From a bacterium Ga0077546 (GTDB lineage: Bacteria; Cyanobacteriota; Vampirovibrionia; Obscuribacterales; Obscuribacteraceae), in the NCBI GenBank assembly GCA_001464165.1, contig LNEX01000141.1, positions 1-28,241 of the forward strand: a stretch of DNA of 28,241 bases. The letters run 5' to 3'. Made by a program: the position numbers and the translations under genes. The first letter of the stretch is position 1. Every line of letters starts with the position of its first letter. The notes under the pieces are model-generated. The model saw only the letters and a program-made list of their open reading frames with translations. It made no database searches and was not told the DNA's origin. Positions 1-6,975 of the stretch are shown here, piece after piece.

Positions 1-408
1 AAGGCAGCCTTTGATCAACTAAGCGAAAAAGAAGCCGACAAAAAAGCTGGCAGAGATGACGCTTCTAAACTCAAACCAGCAAAAGAAGAAGTCTTCAACA
101 CTAGCAAAATGTCTAAGGCACTCGCAGCAGAGCTGATCAGTACTGGTAAGAATAGAAGCACGACTTTAAGCACAAAACGTAAAGGTGACCAATATCTGTT
201 TGCTCTAACGATCAAAGACCTGAGCGTAGAAATCGAGAAAATATTGAAAGCACTTGGGATTGATATCGTCTCGAAAGAAGCCACCAAGATTGATGCCCAA
301 GGTAAGAAAACAACAGTGATAAAAGCCTTCGTCAAACTCGACAAACTAGAGGCTCTCGCCAAACAAGATTTCGTTTTACATATCGACCTTGCTTCGGACC
401 GCAAGTAG
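1..408 (+). CDS. 3' end of an unrecognised protein (truncated by window edge)
   Basis: The frame is open from the first base to TAG at 406-408, giving about 135 residues with no start in view, so the gene begins outside the window. The first 36 residues are very rich in Lys, Asp, Glu and Ala and look like a charged linker. The last ~70 residues alternate predicted strands and helices (an LKALGIDIVSKE stretch, then KAFVKLDKLEALAKQDFVLHIDLA). This resembles the small ferredoxin-like modules seen beside some peptidases, but I cannot name a family. A strong terminator follows 22 bases after the stop, which supports this as a real gene end. An ATG at 109 could also serve as a start, but the coding character continues upstream of it. 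Confidence 0.7.
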   Translation, partial: KAAFDQLSEKEADKKAGRDDASKLKPAKEEVFNTSKMSKALAAELISTGKNRSTTLSTKRKGDQYLFALTIKDLSVEIEKILKALGIDIVSKEATKIDAQGKKTTVIKAFVKLDKLEALAKQDFVLHIDLASDRK

Positions 409-430
409 AAACTGTAATCTGAAAACAAAG

Positions 431-456
431 GGTCGCCTGCAAAGGCGGCCTTTTTG
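431..456 (+). terminator. Rho-independent terminator after the first gene
   Basis: The arms are GGTCGCC (431-437) and GGCGGCC (444-450), seven pairs with one G-U, closed by a 6-nt loop and followed directly by TTTTT. It ends transcription of the gene stopping at 408. The exporter start at 465 lies just behind it, so that gene's promoter is either inside the hairpin region or the terminator is leaky. Confidence 0.85.
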
Positions 457-464
457 TTTAGTCA

Positions 465-1808
465 ATGTGCAAGAATAATCTAGTCAAAAGGAACCAGCCA
501 TCAAATAGTGATCAATCACTATCGAAATCCAGGAAACCCGTGGCCGAAGAATCGCCCTACGCCGTCCTAAAGCTTCCAGACTACAGATTGCTTTTGTTTA
601 GCCGCCTGCTAGTGACTGTCGCCGTTCAAATACAAGGCATTGCTGTCGGCTGGCAGATCTACGCCATCACCAATAGCCCGCTGGCGTTGGGCTTAGCCGG
701 ATTGACAGAGGCCATACCTGCCATAGGAGTAGCTCTTTATGCTGGGCACGTAGCCGACATTGTCGACCGTCGAAAAATTGTGCTCTGGGCCGTAGCCTCT
801 TTGGTTGTGAGCATGGCCATTCTCACCATCTGCACATTGAGCACACAGCACAATCCCACTCTTTTAATCTGCATTTTCGTCATCATTGCCCTATCAGGCA
901 TATCGCGTGGTTTCTATGGCCCAGCGATTTTCGGCATCGTCTCAGATATCGTTCCCAGGCCGCTCTTAGGTAACGCCGCAGCATGGAATAGCACCGTCTG
1001 GCAGTCATCAGCTGTAGCCGGACCAATCTTAGGTGGAGTGCTGTATGCCTGGCTGCATGCGCCTTACACCTACCTAGTTTCAACCGTGATGCTTGTAGCC
1101 GCCTTCATCAGCTTCTGGCAGGTGAAGTCACGCACAGTGATCACCCCGAAAAAGTCTGAGAGCGTCTTTGCCAATATCAAAGAAGGCCTTGACTTTGTCT
1201 TCAAGAATCAAGTGATTCTGGGCGCTATGGCACTTGACTTATTTGCCGTTCTCTTCGGTGGGGCAGTAGCGTTGCTGCCGATATTCGCCAAAGAAATATT
1301 TCACTGTGGCCCAGAAGTATTGGGCATGCTCAGAGCGGCGCCCTCACTGGGTGCCATGGTCACAGCACTGGTTTTAACTCACCGACCAATCACCCATAAT
1401 TCAGGAAAAATTTTCATGCTGGCAGCGGCTGGTTTTGGTGCTTGTATGATCGCCTTTGGCCTCTCTACTAATCTTTACCTATCACTCTTAATTCTTGTCA
1501 TCAGTGGTGCCCTAGACGGCATCAGCGTCTGGGTGCGCAGTACAATATTCCAACTGCAAACACCAAACGAAATGAAAGGCCGTGTCTCAGCAGTCAACAA
1601 CATGTTCATTGGCTCTTCAAATGAAATCGGCGAATTTGAATCAGGTGTGACAGCCAAGTTTATGGGCCTAGTGCCATCAGTTGTTTTTGGCGGAATCATG
1701 ACACTAATTGTGGTGCTTGTGACGAGCATCAAGGCGCCCAAGCTAAGACGCTTGAATATTCACGAACTCTATAAAGAGCAGAGCGAGAAGTTGTCGACTC
1801 ACCTCTAG
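465..1808 (+). CDS. MFS transporter, EntS/MFS_3-like exporter
   Basis: This 447-residue integral membrane protein has about twelve hydrophobic segments after a ~35-residue hydrophilic N-terminus. The N-terminal half begins PDYRLLLFSRLL and carries an MFS motif A (G94, D98, D101-R102-R103-K104) between TM2 and TM3. The pattern, including GxxxGPxxGG near the end of the first half and a QLxTPxExxGRVSAVNNMFIGSSNEIG stretch in the second, is that of the MFS_3 branch, which includes the enterobactin exporter EntS. Family members export siderophores or drugs by proton antiport. The substrate here cannot be told, and no siderophore biosynthesis genes are near. ATG at 465 was chosen, and ATGs further in would lose only the hydrophilic tail. 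The stop codon overlaps that of the converging gene at 1805. Confidence 0.88.
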   Translation: MCKNNLVKRNQPSNSDQSLSKSRKPVAEESPYAVLKLPDYRLLLFSRLLVTVAVQIQGIAVGWQIYAITNSPLALGLAGLTEAIPAIGVALYAGHVADIVDRRKIVLWAVASLVVSMAILTICTLSTQHNPTLLICIFVIIALSGISRGFYGPAIFGIVSDIVPRPLLGNAAAWNSTVWQSSAVAGPILGGVLYAWLHAPYTYLVSTVMLVAAFISFWQVKSRTVITPKKSESVFANIKEGLDFVFKNQVILGAMALDLFAVLFGGAVALLPIFAKEIFHCGPEVLGMLRAAPSLGAMVTALVLTHRPITHNSGKIFMLAAAGFGACMIAFGLSTNLYLSLLILVISGALDGISVWVRSTIFQLQTPNEMKGRVSAVNNMFIGSSNEIGEFESGVTAKFMGLVPSVVFGGIMTLIVVLVTSIKAPKLRRLNIHELYKEQSEKLSTHL

Positions 1809-2587
1809 TTAACAAGCAGAGCACGCATTGCCCCTCTCTTGTAGAGGCTCAGACAATCGCTTAAGAAGCTTCTAGGAGATTTACCCAAGGCTCGCAGAGT
1901 CTCGCCATGATCAATTACAAATACACAACAGATTGCAAGAAAGACAGCGCTCCAGAAATAATAAATTGCTCTTCGAGTTAGCTTAGAAATAGGCAGCATT
2001 TCTCTGCGCATGAAGCTCCAATGAAACTTGAGATGAGCTAATTCATCAAGAACTATCGATGAAAAAATATCGCGTAGTGATTGATCGGGAAGCCTATCAG
2101 CACAGGTTTTATAGAAGCACTTACCGACAATCTCCGCGGTCAAAATAATAAAAACTTCGGTCTTGAGGCCAAGTAAATGGCGCAAGTTAACAAAGGCATA
2201 GTCTGACCAATGCCACGTAATTAAATAACCATCCATCAATTCAATAATACGTGCCAAAACAAGAGCGTGACCATTCTCTTCTTTAACAAAGAGGTCAATA
2301 CATTGTTCATAGAGCGGGTCGTTCAAAGTTTTTGCATACTTGCGCAAATGGTTGCCATCGCCAGTTTCGCCAATTTGAAAACGCTGCAAAGATTTGATAA
2401 CTGGGACACGTAGAGAATATGGAATATCTAAATACTGAGGCCAAACAAATACTTGTTTATTCTTCTTGTTATTCTCAAAATAAGAAAGCCAGTATGCCGA
2501 TGAAAAAGTACTGCGGTCAAAACCGGCCTTAGCTCCTGCATTGGGAGCACCTCCACCAGATGGATGGAGCAATCGCTGTGAAGTCAT
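1805..2587 (-). CDS. Membrane-anchored ferritin-like di-iron protein
   Basis: This 260-residue protein is not assigned to a named subfamily but carries the full six-ligand pattern of a ferritin-like carboxylate-bridged di-iron site: E74, E104xxH107, E152 and E182xxH185. Each lies in a predicted long helix, with spacing typical of a four-helix bundle. After the bundle, residues ~207-226 form one hydrophobic segment that probably anchors the protein in the membrane, followed by a short basic tail. No signal peptide is visible, so the bundle is likely cytoplasmic. Family roles include oxygen-dependent hydroxylation or desaturation and iron or peroxide handling, and the sequence alone does not choose among them. 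Start ATG is at 2585-2587. The gene converges on the exporter and their stop codons overlap by four bases. Confidence 0.8.
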   Translation of the reverse strand: MTSQRLLHPSGGGAPNAGAKAGFDRSTFSSAYWLSYFENNKKNKQVFVWPQYLDIPYSLRVPVIKSLQRFQIGETGDGNHLRKYAKTLNDPLYEQCIDLFVKEENGHALVLARIIELMDGYLITWHWSDYAFVNLRHLLGLKTEVFIILTAEIVGKCFYKTCADRLPDQSLRDIFSSIVLDELAHLKFHWSFMRREMLPISKLTRRAIYYFWSAVFLAICCVFVIDHGETLRALGKSPRSFLSDCLSLYKRGAMRALLVN

Positions 2588-3020
2588 CCTGTAATCCTCG
2601 CCATCGCTGTCACTACATAGATTCGTCTACTCTTGGACACGTACTAGCTTGTGCGTTCTAATAGGAGACTAGCAGACGAGGAATAACAGAGAGGTAAACA
2701 TACGACGTGCTTTGATCGCTTAAAACAAAAAGCGAGTTAAGACAAAGAAGATCGATGTAAACCACGCGATCTAATTTCAGACGTTGACTTAATCTACAAC
2801 AACACTAACCGGCCAGAGCAAAGCCCTGAAGGGCTTTTAAAGATTAAGCAAATCTGCCAGAACATGTTTATCGCACTATTTGAGATAGATAAAATTTGGA
2901 GTGCCAAGAGCTGCACTATGAATTGCGATCGACACCGCTAAATTTAAGCAATTCAACTCGAAAACTTCGTAAATACCGAGGCGGAGAAATCGAACAGGTG
3001 AGGCATTATATTGTTCCCCC
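2588..3020. other. Gene-poor interval
   Basis: I find no convincing coding frame in these 433 bases, which are AT-rich for the window. They should hold the leftward promoter of the di-iron gene and any rightward promoter of the protease. Visible structure is limited to a small hairpin at 2716-2735 (arms TCGCTT/AAGCGA) and the stronger hairpin at 2821-2838. No tRNA-like cloverleaf was recognised. Confidence 0.5.
2821..2840 (+). terminator. Short perfect hairpin, possible terminator
   Basis: The arms AAAGCCC (2821-2827) and GGGCTTT (2832-2838) are perfectly complementary around a TGAA loop, then T and an A-rich run. The tail contains only four consecutive T, so termination strength is doubtful. 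No gene ends close upstream on this strand, which leaves either a small untranslated transcript or a leftward role (AAAG arms read as CTTT on the other strand) as alternatives. Confidence 0.4.
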
Positions 3021-3881
3021 GTGCATATAGGTCTTGGCGTGGACGCTTCTGACCCATCGAAAAACTCAAATAGCGACAAAGCGCGCAGTTTTTTTGGTAC
3101 TGAATGCCCAATTCAGCCAAGCCCAACGGAACTACCAACTTTGGACGTGGGAAGAAACACTCAAGGCTGCCAGTTTAGAGACTTTGGCCAGCCAGACTCT
3201 AGCTCATCAGGTATCGATATTCTCGCCCTCTACAAAGAGAAGCGACCGAGCATTGTTCAACTAAAAATGGACGGCCACAAAGACAAGAATGGCCAATCTA
3301 TTCCTGAGAACTGGGGCGGCACAGCCTTCATGGTGGCAAAAGAAGCGAACAGCTGCTTAGCCATAACCGACAACCATGTCGTCAATGGTGTGCCCAACGT
3401 CAACGGCATTCCCGACAAGCGAACAGCTGTGACTCACAGCGGCGAAAGCTTTGATGCAACAGTAATTGCCGTAGACAAAAGCCAAGACTTAGCCCTAATT
3501 GAAATTGCCACGGGCGACAAAACAGGAACACTCTGTAAGCCGTTAGAAATAGTCGACAGCAAGATGGATCAAGCCAACGTTCCGGCGGTGGCCATCGGCC
3601 AAGCGTACACTTCTGGCGGCTTCTTCGTGGCGGAAGGTACTTTCGACGGAATAAAAAGACGCGGAGACGCGCAACAAGCACCGGCGCCATTGCCGGGAGA
3701 AGACGCGACTCGCGACGTACAAGTGCTGACTATGCACGTTCGCCCGGGAGTCTCGGGGGCCCCGACATTTGAGAAAGACGGCAAAGTGGCCGGCGTCATC
3801 GACATTGGCGGGCGACTTGGATTTGCCATCAGCACTCCCATAACCAAACAAACAGTTATTGATTTGAAAGCCAAGAAATAA
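3021..3881 (+). CDS. Trypsin-like (HtrA/S1C-type) serine protease, no PDZ
   Basis: This 286-residue protein has the chymotrypsin-fold triad in order: H119 in ITDNHVVNG, D156 in KSQDLALIEI and S245 in RPGVSGAPTF. This matches the degradative HtrA/Deg layout (TNxHVV, DLALL, GNSGGP), with Val replacing the usual Asn before the catalytic Ser. The protease domain spans about residues 75-280 and ends at the frame end, so there is no PDZ domain. The first ~70 residues are polar and unrecognised, with no signal peptide. The start is weak: GTG at 3021 has no clear ribosome site, the frame is open back to a TAA at 2970-2972, and no ATG, GTG or TTG lies between. The true N-terminus may therefore differ. 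Likely role is protein quality control or regulated proteolysis, with location unresolved. Confidence 0.8.
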   Translation: MHIGLGVDASDPSKNSNSDKARSFFGTECPIQPSPTELPTLDVGRNTQGCQFRDFGQPDSSSSGIDILALYKEKRPSIVQLKMDGHKDKNGQSIPENWGGTAFMVAKEANSCLAITDNHVVNGVPNVNGIPDKRTAVTHSGESFDATVIAVDKSQDLALIEIATGDKTGTLCKPLEIVDSKMDQANVPAVAIGQAYTSGGFFVAEGTFDGIKRRGDAQQAPAPLPGEDATRDVQVLTMHVRPGVSGAPTFEKDGKVAGVIDIGGRLGFAISTPITKQTVIDLKAKK

Positions 3882-3942
3882 CGGTTTTACGACCATTTAG
3901 AGCTTTTTCGCATGGCATTGAGCTGGCAATCGCCCAAGGGCG

Positions 3943-4023
3943 CCCTTATTAAAGGAACCTTTAATAGGGAATTTCGTTATTAAGGGGAAAGGCATTATCC
4001 TTTAATAAAGCTGGTCGCTTTTT
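3943..4023 (+). repeat. Cluster of inverted repeats of a TTATTAAAGG core
   Basis: Four copies of one short core lie in alternating orientation. CCCTTATTAAAGG (3943-3955) faces CCTTTAATAGGG (3958-3969) across two bases, and TTATTAAGG (3977-3985) faces CCTTTAATAA (3999-4008) across 13 bases. A third small hairpin, AAAGC/GCTTT (4007-4021), ends in five T. The block lies between the protease stop and the zinc-finger gene start. It may be a compound terminator for the protease, an operator array for the next gene, or both. Confidence 0.6.
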
Positions 4024-4027
4024 GAGA

Positions 4028-4041
4028 CTAGTTTCAACTAG
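4028..4041. promoter_or_regulatory. Palindrome just upstream of the ClpX-type zinc-finger gene
   Basis: CTAGTT (4028-4033) and AACTAG (4036-4041) are perfect inverted arms across two bases, ending 11 bases before the ATG at 4053. This position could block ribosome or polymerase access, so an operator or a 5'-end hairpin are the plausible readings. No known regulator motif was recognised. Confidence 0.35.
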
Positions 4042-4052
4042 ATGGGTAAAGC

Positions 4053-4769
4053 ATGACCAAATCAAAACCAATCCGACTCAAATGTTCTTTCTGCGGCAAC
4101 ACCCAAGAGCAAGTGAAAAAACTGATTGCTGGACCAAGTGTCTACATTTGCAATGAATGCGTAGACCTGTGCGTTGAAATACTAGAAGAAGAACTCTTCG
4201 AGGTAGAAGCCGGTGAAGGAGCCAGCCTTGGCGCTCCACTTCATGTAAAAACAGACGAACGAGACCTGCCTGAATTAACAGTTTGGAGCAGTAAATTGAG
4301 CAAAATAAAATCAATGTCCGCCGATCAGTGGCGCGGGCAAAAACTTACCGATGATACTGGCGATGAAGCAGCCTTGGTCTCGGTAGCATGTGTTGGCTTA
4401 GAAGAACTGGTCGACTACTATCGAGAGAACAACATAAAAGCTGGAGTGGAACCGCTCCTGCGAGCGCTGCTGCATTTAAAAGAACGACTAAGCGGACACG
4501 CCAGCCCTGAGCTTGTACCTTTCTTAGAACGATTGGCAGTGTTTTACTCGGACAGCAAGGAATATCATATCGCCGCTTCGTTACTTGAATGGCTTTTAGA
4601 AATTGGCTTCATTCATGAGATCATCGACGAAGCCAGACAACGGCAATACGCCTTCAATCTGGTAAAAATCTACATGCGCCTTGGCAAGACAAAAGAAGCA
4701 GACAAATTAATTGATGAACTCAGTAAGCCTGATAAGAACATTTCACAAGAGAATCAAGAGAATACATAA
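4053..4769 (+). CDS. ClpX-type zinc finger fused to a helical-repeat (TPR-like) body
   Basis: Residues 8-45 are a clear C4 zinc-binding domain of the ClpX N-terminal type: C11/C14 in [10 protein letters not shown] and C33/C36 in [10 protein letters not shown]. In ClpX this domain dimerises and binds adaptors and substrates. Here no AAA+ ATPase follows: there is no Walker A or B, and the protein is 238 residues against ~420 for ClpX. Instead, residues ~105-225 are amphipathic helix pairs resembling TPRs ([53 protein letters not shown]). I infer a scaffold or adaptor that uses a ClpX-like finger for protein contacts. It lies 41 bases before another small zinc protein and probably shares its transcript. 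Confidence 0.85.
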   Translation: MTKSKPIRLKCSFCGNTQEQVKKLIAGPSVYICNECVDLCVEILEEELFEVEAGEGASLGAPLHVKTDERDLPELTVWSSKLSKIKSMSADQWRGQKLTDDTGDEAALVSVACVGLEELVDYYRENNIKAGVEPLLRALLHLKERLSGHASPELVPFLERLAVFYSDSKEYHIAASLLEWLLEIGFIHEIIDEARQRQYAFNLVKIYMRLGKTKEADKLIDELSKPDKNISQENQENT

Positions 4770-4810
4770 AAAAATCGAATAAGCCAAACACAGGCACACA
4801 GAGGCATGAC

Positions 4811-5251
4811 ATGACCAATAGTCACGACGAAATCAGCACATTTATTGAAGAAACACGACAGACAATTCTCAATAGCAAAAGCACCGCACCTCCAATGAAT
4901 TCGCTAAAGGAGGAAACTGAACAATCCGGCGGGCTGCCCATAATTAGGGATCTCGGTCGCACTTGGGCACTGAAAAGCGATCTCACGGTAGTGCTACTTC
5001 ACACAGAGCCCTGGGACCATCAGTGCGAGAGCAACAATCCTATAGTAATCACAAACGAAGCAATGCGATGCTACGTGATTGCCATAGCAGCAATCAAATA
5101 CCCCGAACTAAATTCAACAAACTTCCAACGACCGGACGATACCAACGACTGCCCCTTCTGCCACTTACATGCACATCAAACGAAGGAAGGCGGATGCCGT
5201 GCCTGCGAAGGCCTGGGCTGGATACCTCGTGACTGGAAGGTTGAAAGCTAG
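4811..5251 (+). CDS. Small protein with a DnaJ-like CxxC...CxxCxGxG zinc motif
   Basis: This 146-residue protein belongs to no family I can name. Its C-terminus (from about residue 113) holds CPFCHLHAH, then about 12 residues later CRACEGLGW. The second half is an exact CxxCxGxG repeat as found in the DnaJ cysteine-rich domain, and the pair could bind one zinc ion. The N-terminal 50 residues are polar and probably flexible, and the middle part has a strand-helix character. Of two nearby ATGs, the one at 4806 stops after two codons, so 4811 is the start, with AGAGG about seven bases upstream. It is probably cotranscribed with the ClpX-finger gene. Together they suggest a protein-folding or protease-adaptor function. 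Confidence 0.75.
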   Translation: MTNSHDEISTFIEETRQTILNSKSTAPPMNSLKEETEQSGGLPIIRDLGRTWALKSDLTVVLLHTEPWDHQCESNNPIVITNEAMRCYVIAIAAIKYPELNSTNFQRPDDTNDCPFCHLHAHQTKEGGCRACEGLGWIPRDWKVES

Positions 5252-5295
5252 TCATCGAAATCGTTCTCAGGTTCACTCAATACCACTTCGGTTAC

Positions 5296-6027
5296 TTACA
5301 ACGTAAAATCAGCATCGCTCAACTTCGGATTAAGACTAACCCGAGAAAAACTCAGCTCAGTTTCCACGTGTATCGAGGAAGGCTTACACAGCTCATAATC
5401 AAGCTCTGCCTTCTCTGCTTGGCCAAAGCTAGCAATGGTCTGGAAGATTTCAGCGGTTTTCACAACCACATTCAAAATATCTCTAGAGAATTCAGAATTG
5501 ACAGGTCGGTTGGTGATTTCTACAGCATGAATAAAATAACTGATGCTTGAAACAGTTAAGCGCACAATACCCGAAGAGCCAAGATCTCCTTCCAAAAACA
5601 ACTTGTTTGCTTGCTCTTTCACTTGCACCAGCCTGAAGCTATTGCGTTTGATATACCAAAGACAATTTTCTTTAGGGTTCAAACAAAAGCGAATGAAAGT
5701 AAATAACTCATCAGGAATACTGGACGCCTGAAAACCTGATAAAGAAGCCGTCAAGCCATCACCACCTATAAATCTGGCGCGCTCATCCTCAGGCCCTTTA
5801 ATGAAAATCGAACTGCCAACAAATTTAAACTTGACGTCACTGTCGTGAAAAACCAGAACAATTTCATTGGGCTTACGATATGAAAGTTGAAACGATTTGC
5901 TGCTCGACTGATGCAACTTTGTATTTGTCAGCGAATGCCAATCGCTAACCCAATTTCCATGCAAGACAAAAGTATCTAGATCGCGAACAACAGCAAATGA
6001 TTTCTCTAAAATATCTTGGGCGTTCAT
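5296..6027 (-). CDS. Unrecognised beta-rich protein, second gene of a pair
   Basis: This 243-residue soluble protein has no signal peptide and no hydrophobic segment. It opens with a helix (AQDILEKSFAVVRDL) and then alternates beta strands such as FQLSYRKPNEIVLVFHDSD and VKFKFVGSSIFI. That order (short helix, then a curved sheet with YRKPN..VL) recalls LolA-like or DUF2092-type folds, in which an antiparallel half-barrel carries a hydrophobic ligand, but the match is by eye only. The start ATG (6025-6027) lies nine bases after the stop of the upstream gene, which has the same size and same opening pattern, so the two form an operon and may be distant paralogues. The cytoplasmic location is unusual for that fold. 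Confidence 0.7.
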   Translation of the reverse strand: MNAQDILEKSFAVVRDLDTFVLHGNWVSDWHSLTNTKLHQSSSKSFQLSYRKPNEIVLVFHDSDVKFKFVGSSIFIKGPEDERARFIGGDGLTASLSGFQASSIPDELFTFIRFCLNPKENCLWYIKRNSFRLVQVKEQANKLFLEGDLGSSGIVRLTVSSISYFIHAVEITNRPVNSEFSRDILNVVVKTAEIFQTIASFGQAEKAELDYELCKPSSIHVETELSFSRVSLNPKLSDADFTL

Positions 6028-6036
6028 ATTGCCTGC

Positions 6037-6756
6037 CTATCCCTTTAACTGATGCGCTGGCAAGGCCAAATAGCATGAATAATAAGTCTCGCTCTCAAAA
6101 AAAGGACCTTTCTTCTGAAAAGGATTGGTCGGCACAAGCTTTAACCAGCCAGGAAGCTTATCCACAAAAGTGCGCTGGGCAAAGCCAACTAAAGCATAGT
6201 CGCTTTTGTCGATCACAAGAAACTGCTCGCTCTTATAGATATTTGAGCCAACCAGCCAAAAATATCGATCATCACTCCAGTCAAATTTTTCTCTCAAAGC
6301 TTGGACTATCTGTAGATGGGCTGTTTTCTTTTCGTCTTCAAGCAAAAAACGATGGCGGCCGCGATAGAGGCCCTCCTCGTCATCGCGCCCTGCCAGAAAG
6401 TACCAGAGGTCAAGAAAGCTAGTGTAGGTTGCCGCAGTGAAGCGTTTGTCAAAGCTAATGCGCTTAGGAGAATATAGATTGCTAGCCGATTCTCCCGCTT
6501 GTCGAACTAAGAGACTATTAGGCAGAAGCTTAGCGTTAAAGTCACGAGCTGGTGGAGTGCTATTAGAAATGTCGACAGATAGCTCAACTGGTTGGCGAAA
6601 CTCAACTGCTACGCCAAATTTAACCGGAGCAATATCAGACTCAGTTTCATAAAAGACTTCGCCGACGCCCTGTCCGCTGAAGTACTTGCCACTTCGAAGC
6701 TTTAACCAAGCCTGCTCAATAACTTCATAGGCATCTCGTTTAGTTTTACTTTCCAA
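6037..6756 (-). CDS. Unrecognised beta-rich protein, first gene of a pair
   Basis: This 239-residue protein has no signal peptide and no membrane segment. It begins with a helix (RDAYEVIEQAWLKLRSG), followed by alternating strands that include FGVAVEFRQPVELSVDISN, then a helical stretch with several aromatic residues (SFLDLWYFLAG), and strands again near DDRYFWLVGSN. The layout parallels the downstream gene (helix, strands, a RQP or RKPN turn, Phe-rich middle), so an ancient duplication is possible. I do not recognise a named family, and a LolA/DUF2092-like fold is a low-confidence suggestion. The gene is first in a two-gene leftward operon, with 219 bases between its start and the divergent symporter gene. 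Confidence 0.7.
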   Translation of the reverse strand: MESKTKRDAYEVIEQAWLKLRSGKYFSGQGVGEVFYETESDIAPVKFGVAVEFRQPVELSVDISNSTPPARDFNAKLLPNSLLVRQAGESASNLYSPKRISFDKRFTAATYTSFLDLWYFLAGRDDEEGLYRGRHRFLLEDEKKTAHLQIVQALREKFDWSDDRYFWLVGSNIYKSEQFLVIDKSDYALVGFAQRTFVDKLPGWLKLVPTNPFQKKGPFFESETYYSCYLALPAHQLKG

Positions 6757-6975
6757 ATCAACCTTTCAAAAACCGACCATGAAACGATCATAACACCAGG
6801 CCAAATTGCAATTTTGCCGGGTTTGCGCATTCTGCCAACCTTCACCACACTAGTATTCTTCCCACCCATTGACCACAGTTCTGACACAGCGGCTCACTAA
6901 CATGCAGCTATGGTCAAGGGCTAACCGTTGCCAATCAAACAGTAAAAAGCAATGAAGAATTAAGGGAATTAGCCT
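6757..6975. promoter_or_regulatory. Divergent promoter region
   Basis: These 219 bases separate two divergent genes and must hold both promoters. A 7-bp inverted pair, TTGACCA (6869-6875) and TGGTCAA (6911-6917), lies 35 bases apart and could mark a dimeric regulator or two sites. No consensus -35/-10 pair is convincing. The ribosome site AAGGGA at 6962-6967 serves the symporter. Confidence 0.4.

Noticed and set aside
3034..3264. Alternative 76-codon frame over the protease N-terminus
   Set aside because: It starts with TTG without a ribosome site and ends in the protease domain. No frameshift joining it to the protease gives a signal peptide.
3400..3896. Three long antisense frames inside the protease gene
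   Set aside because: They mirror the codon use of the protease. The triad residues of the rightward frame are clear, and the leftward proteins show no family features.
4053..4769. Calling this gene clpX
   Set aside because: Only the N-terminal zinc finger matches. There is no ATPase domain and the length is about half.
4811..5251. Calling this gene dnaJ
   Set aside because: There is no J domain (no HPD), and only one CxxCxGxG repeat with one CxxC, not four repeats.
5997..6422. 141-codon rightward frame across the two beta-rich genes
   Set aside because: It lies antisense to two well-supported genes, spans their junction, has no ribosome site and gives a protein of no recognisable character.
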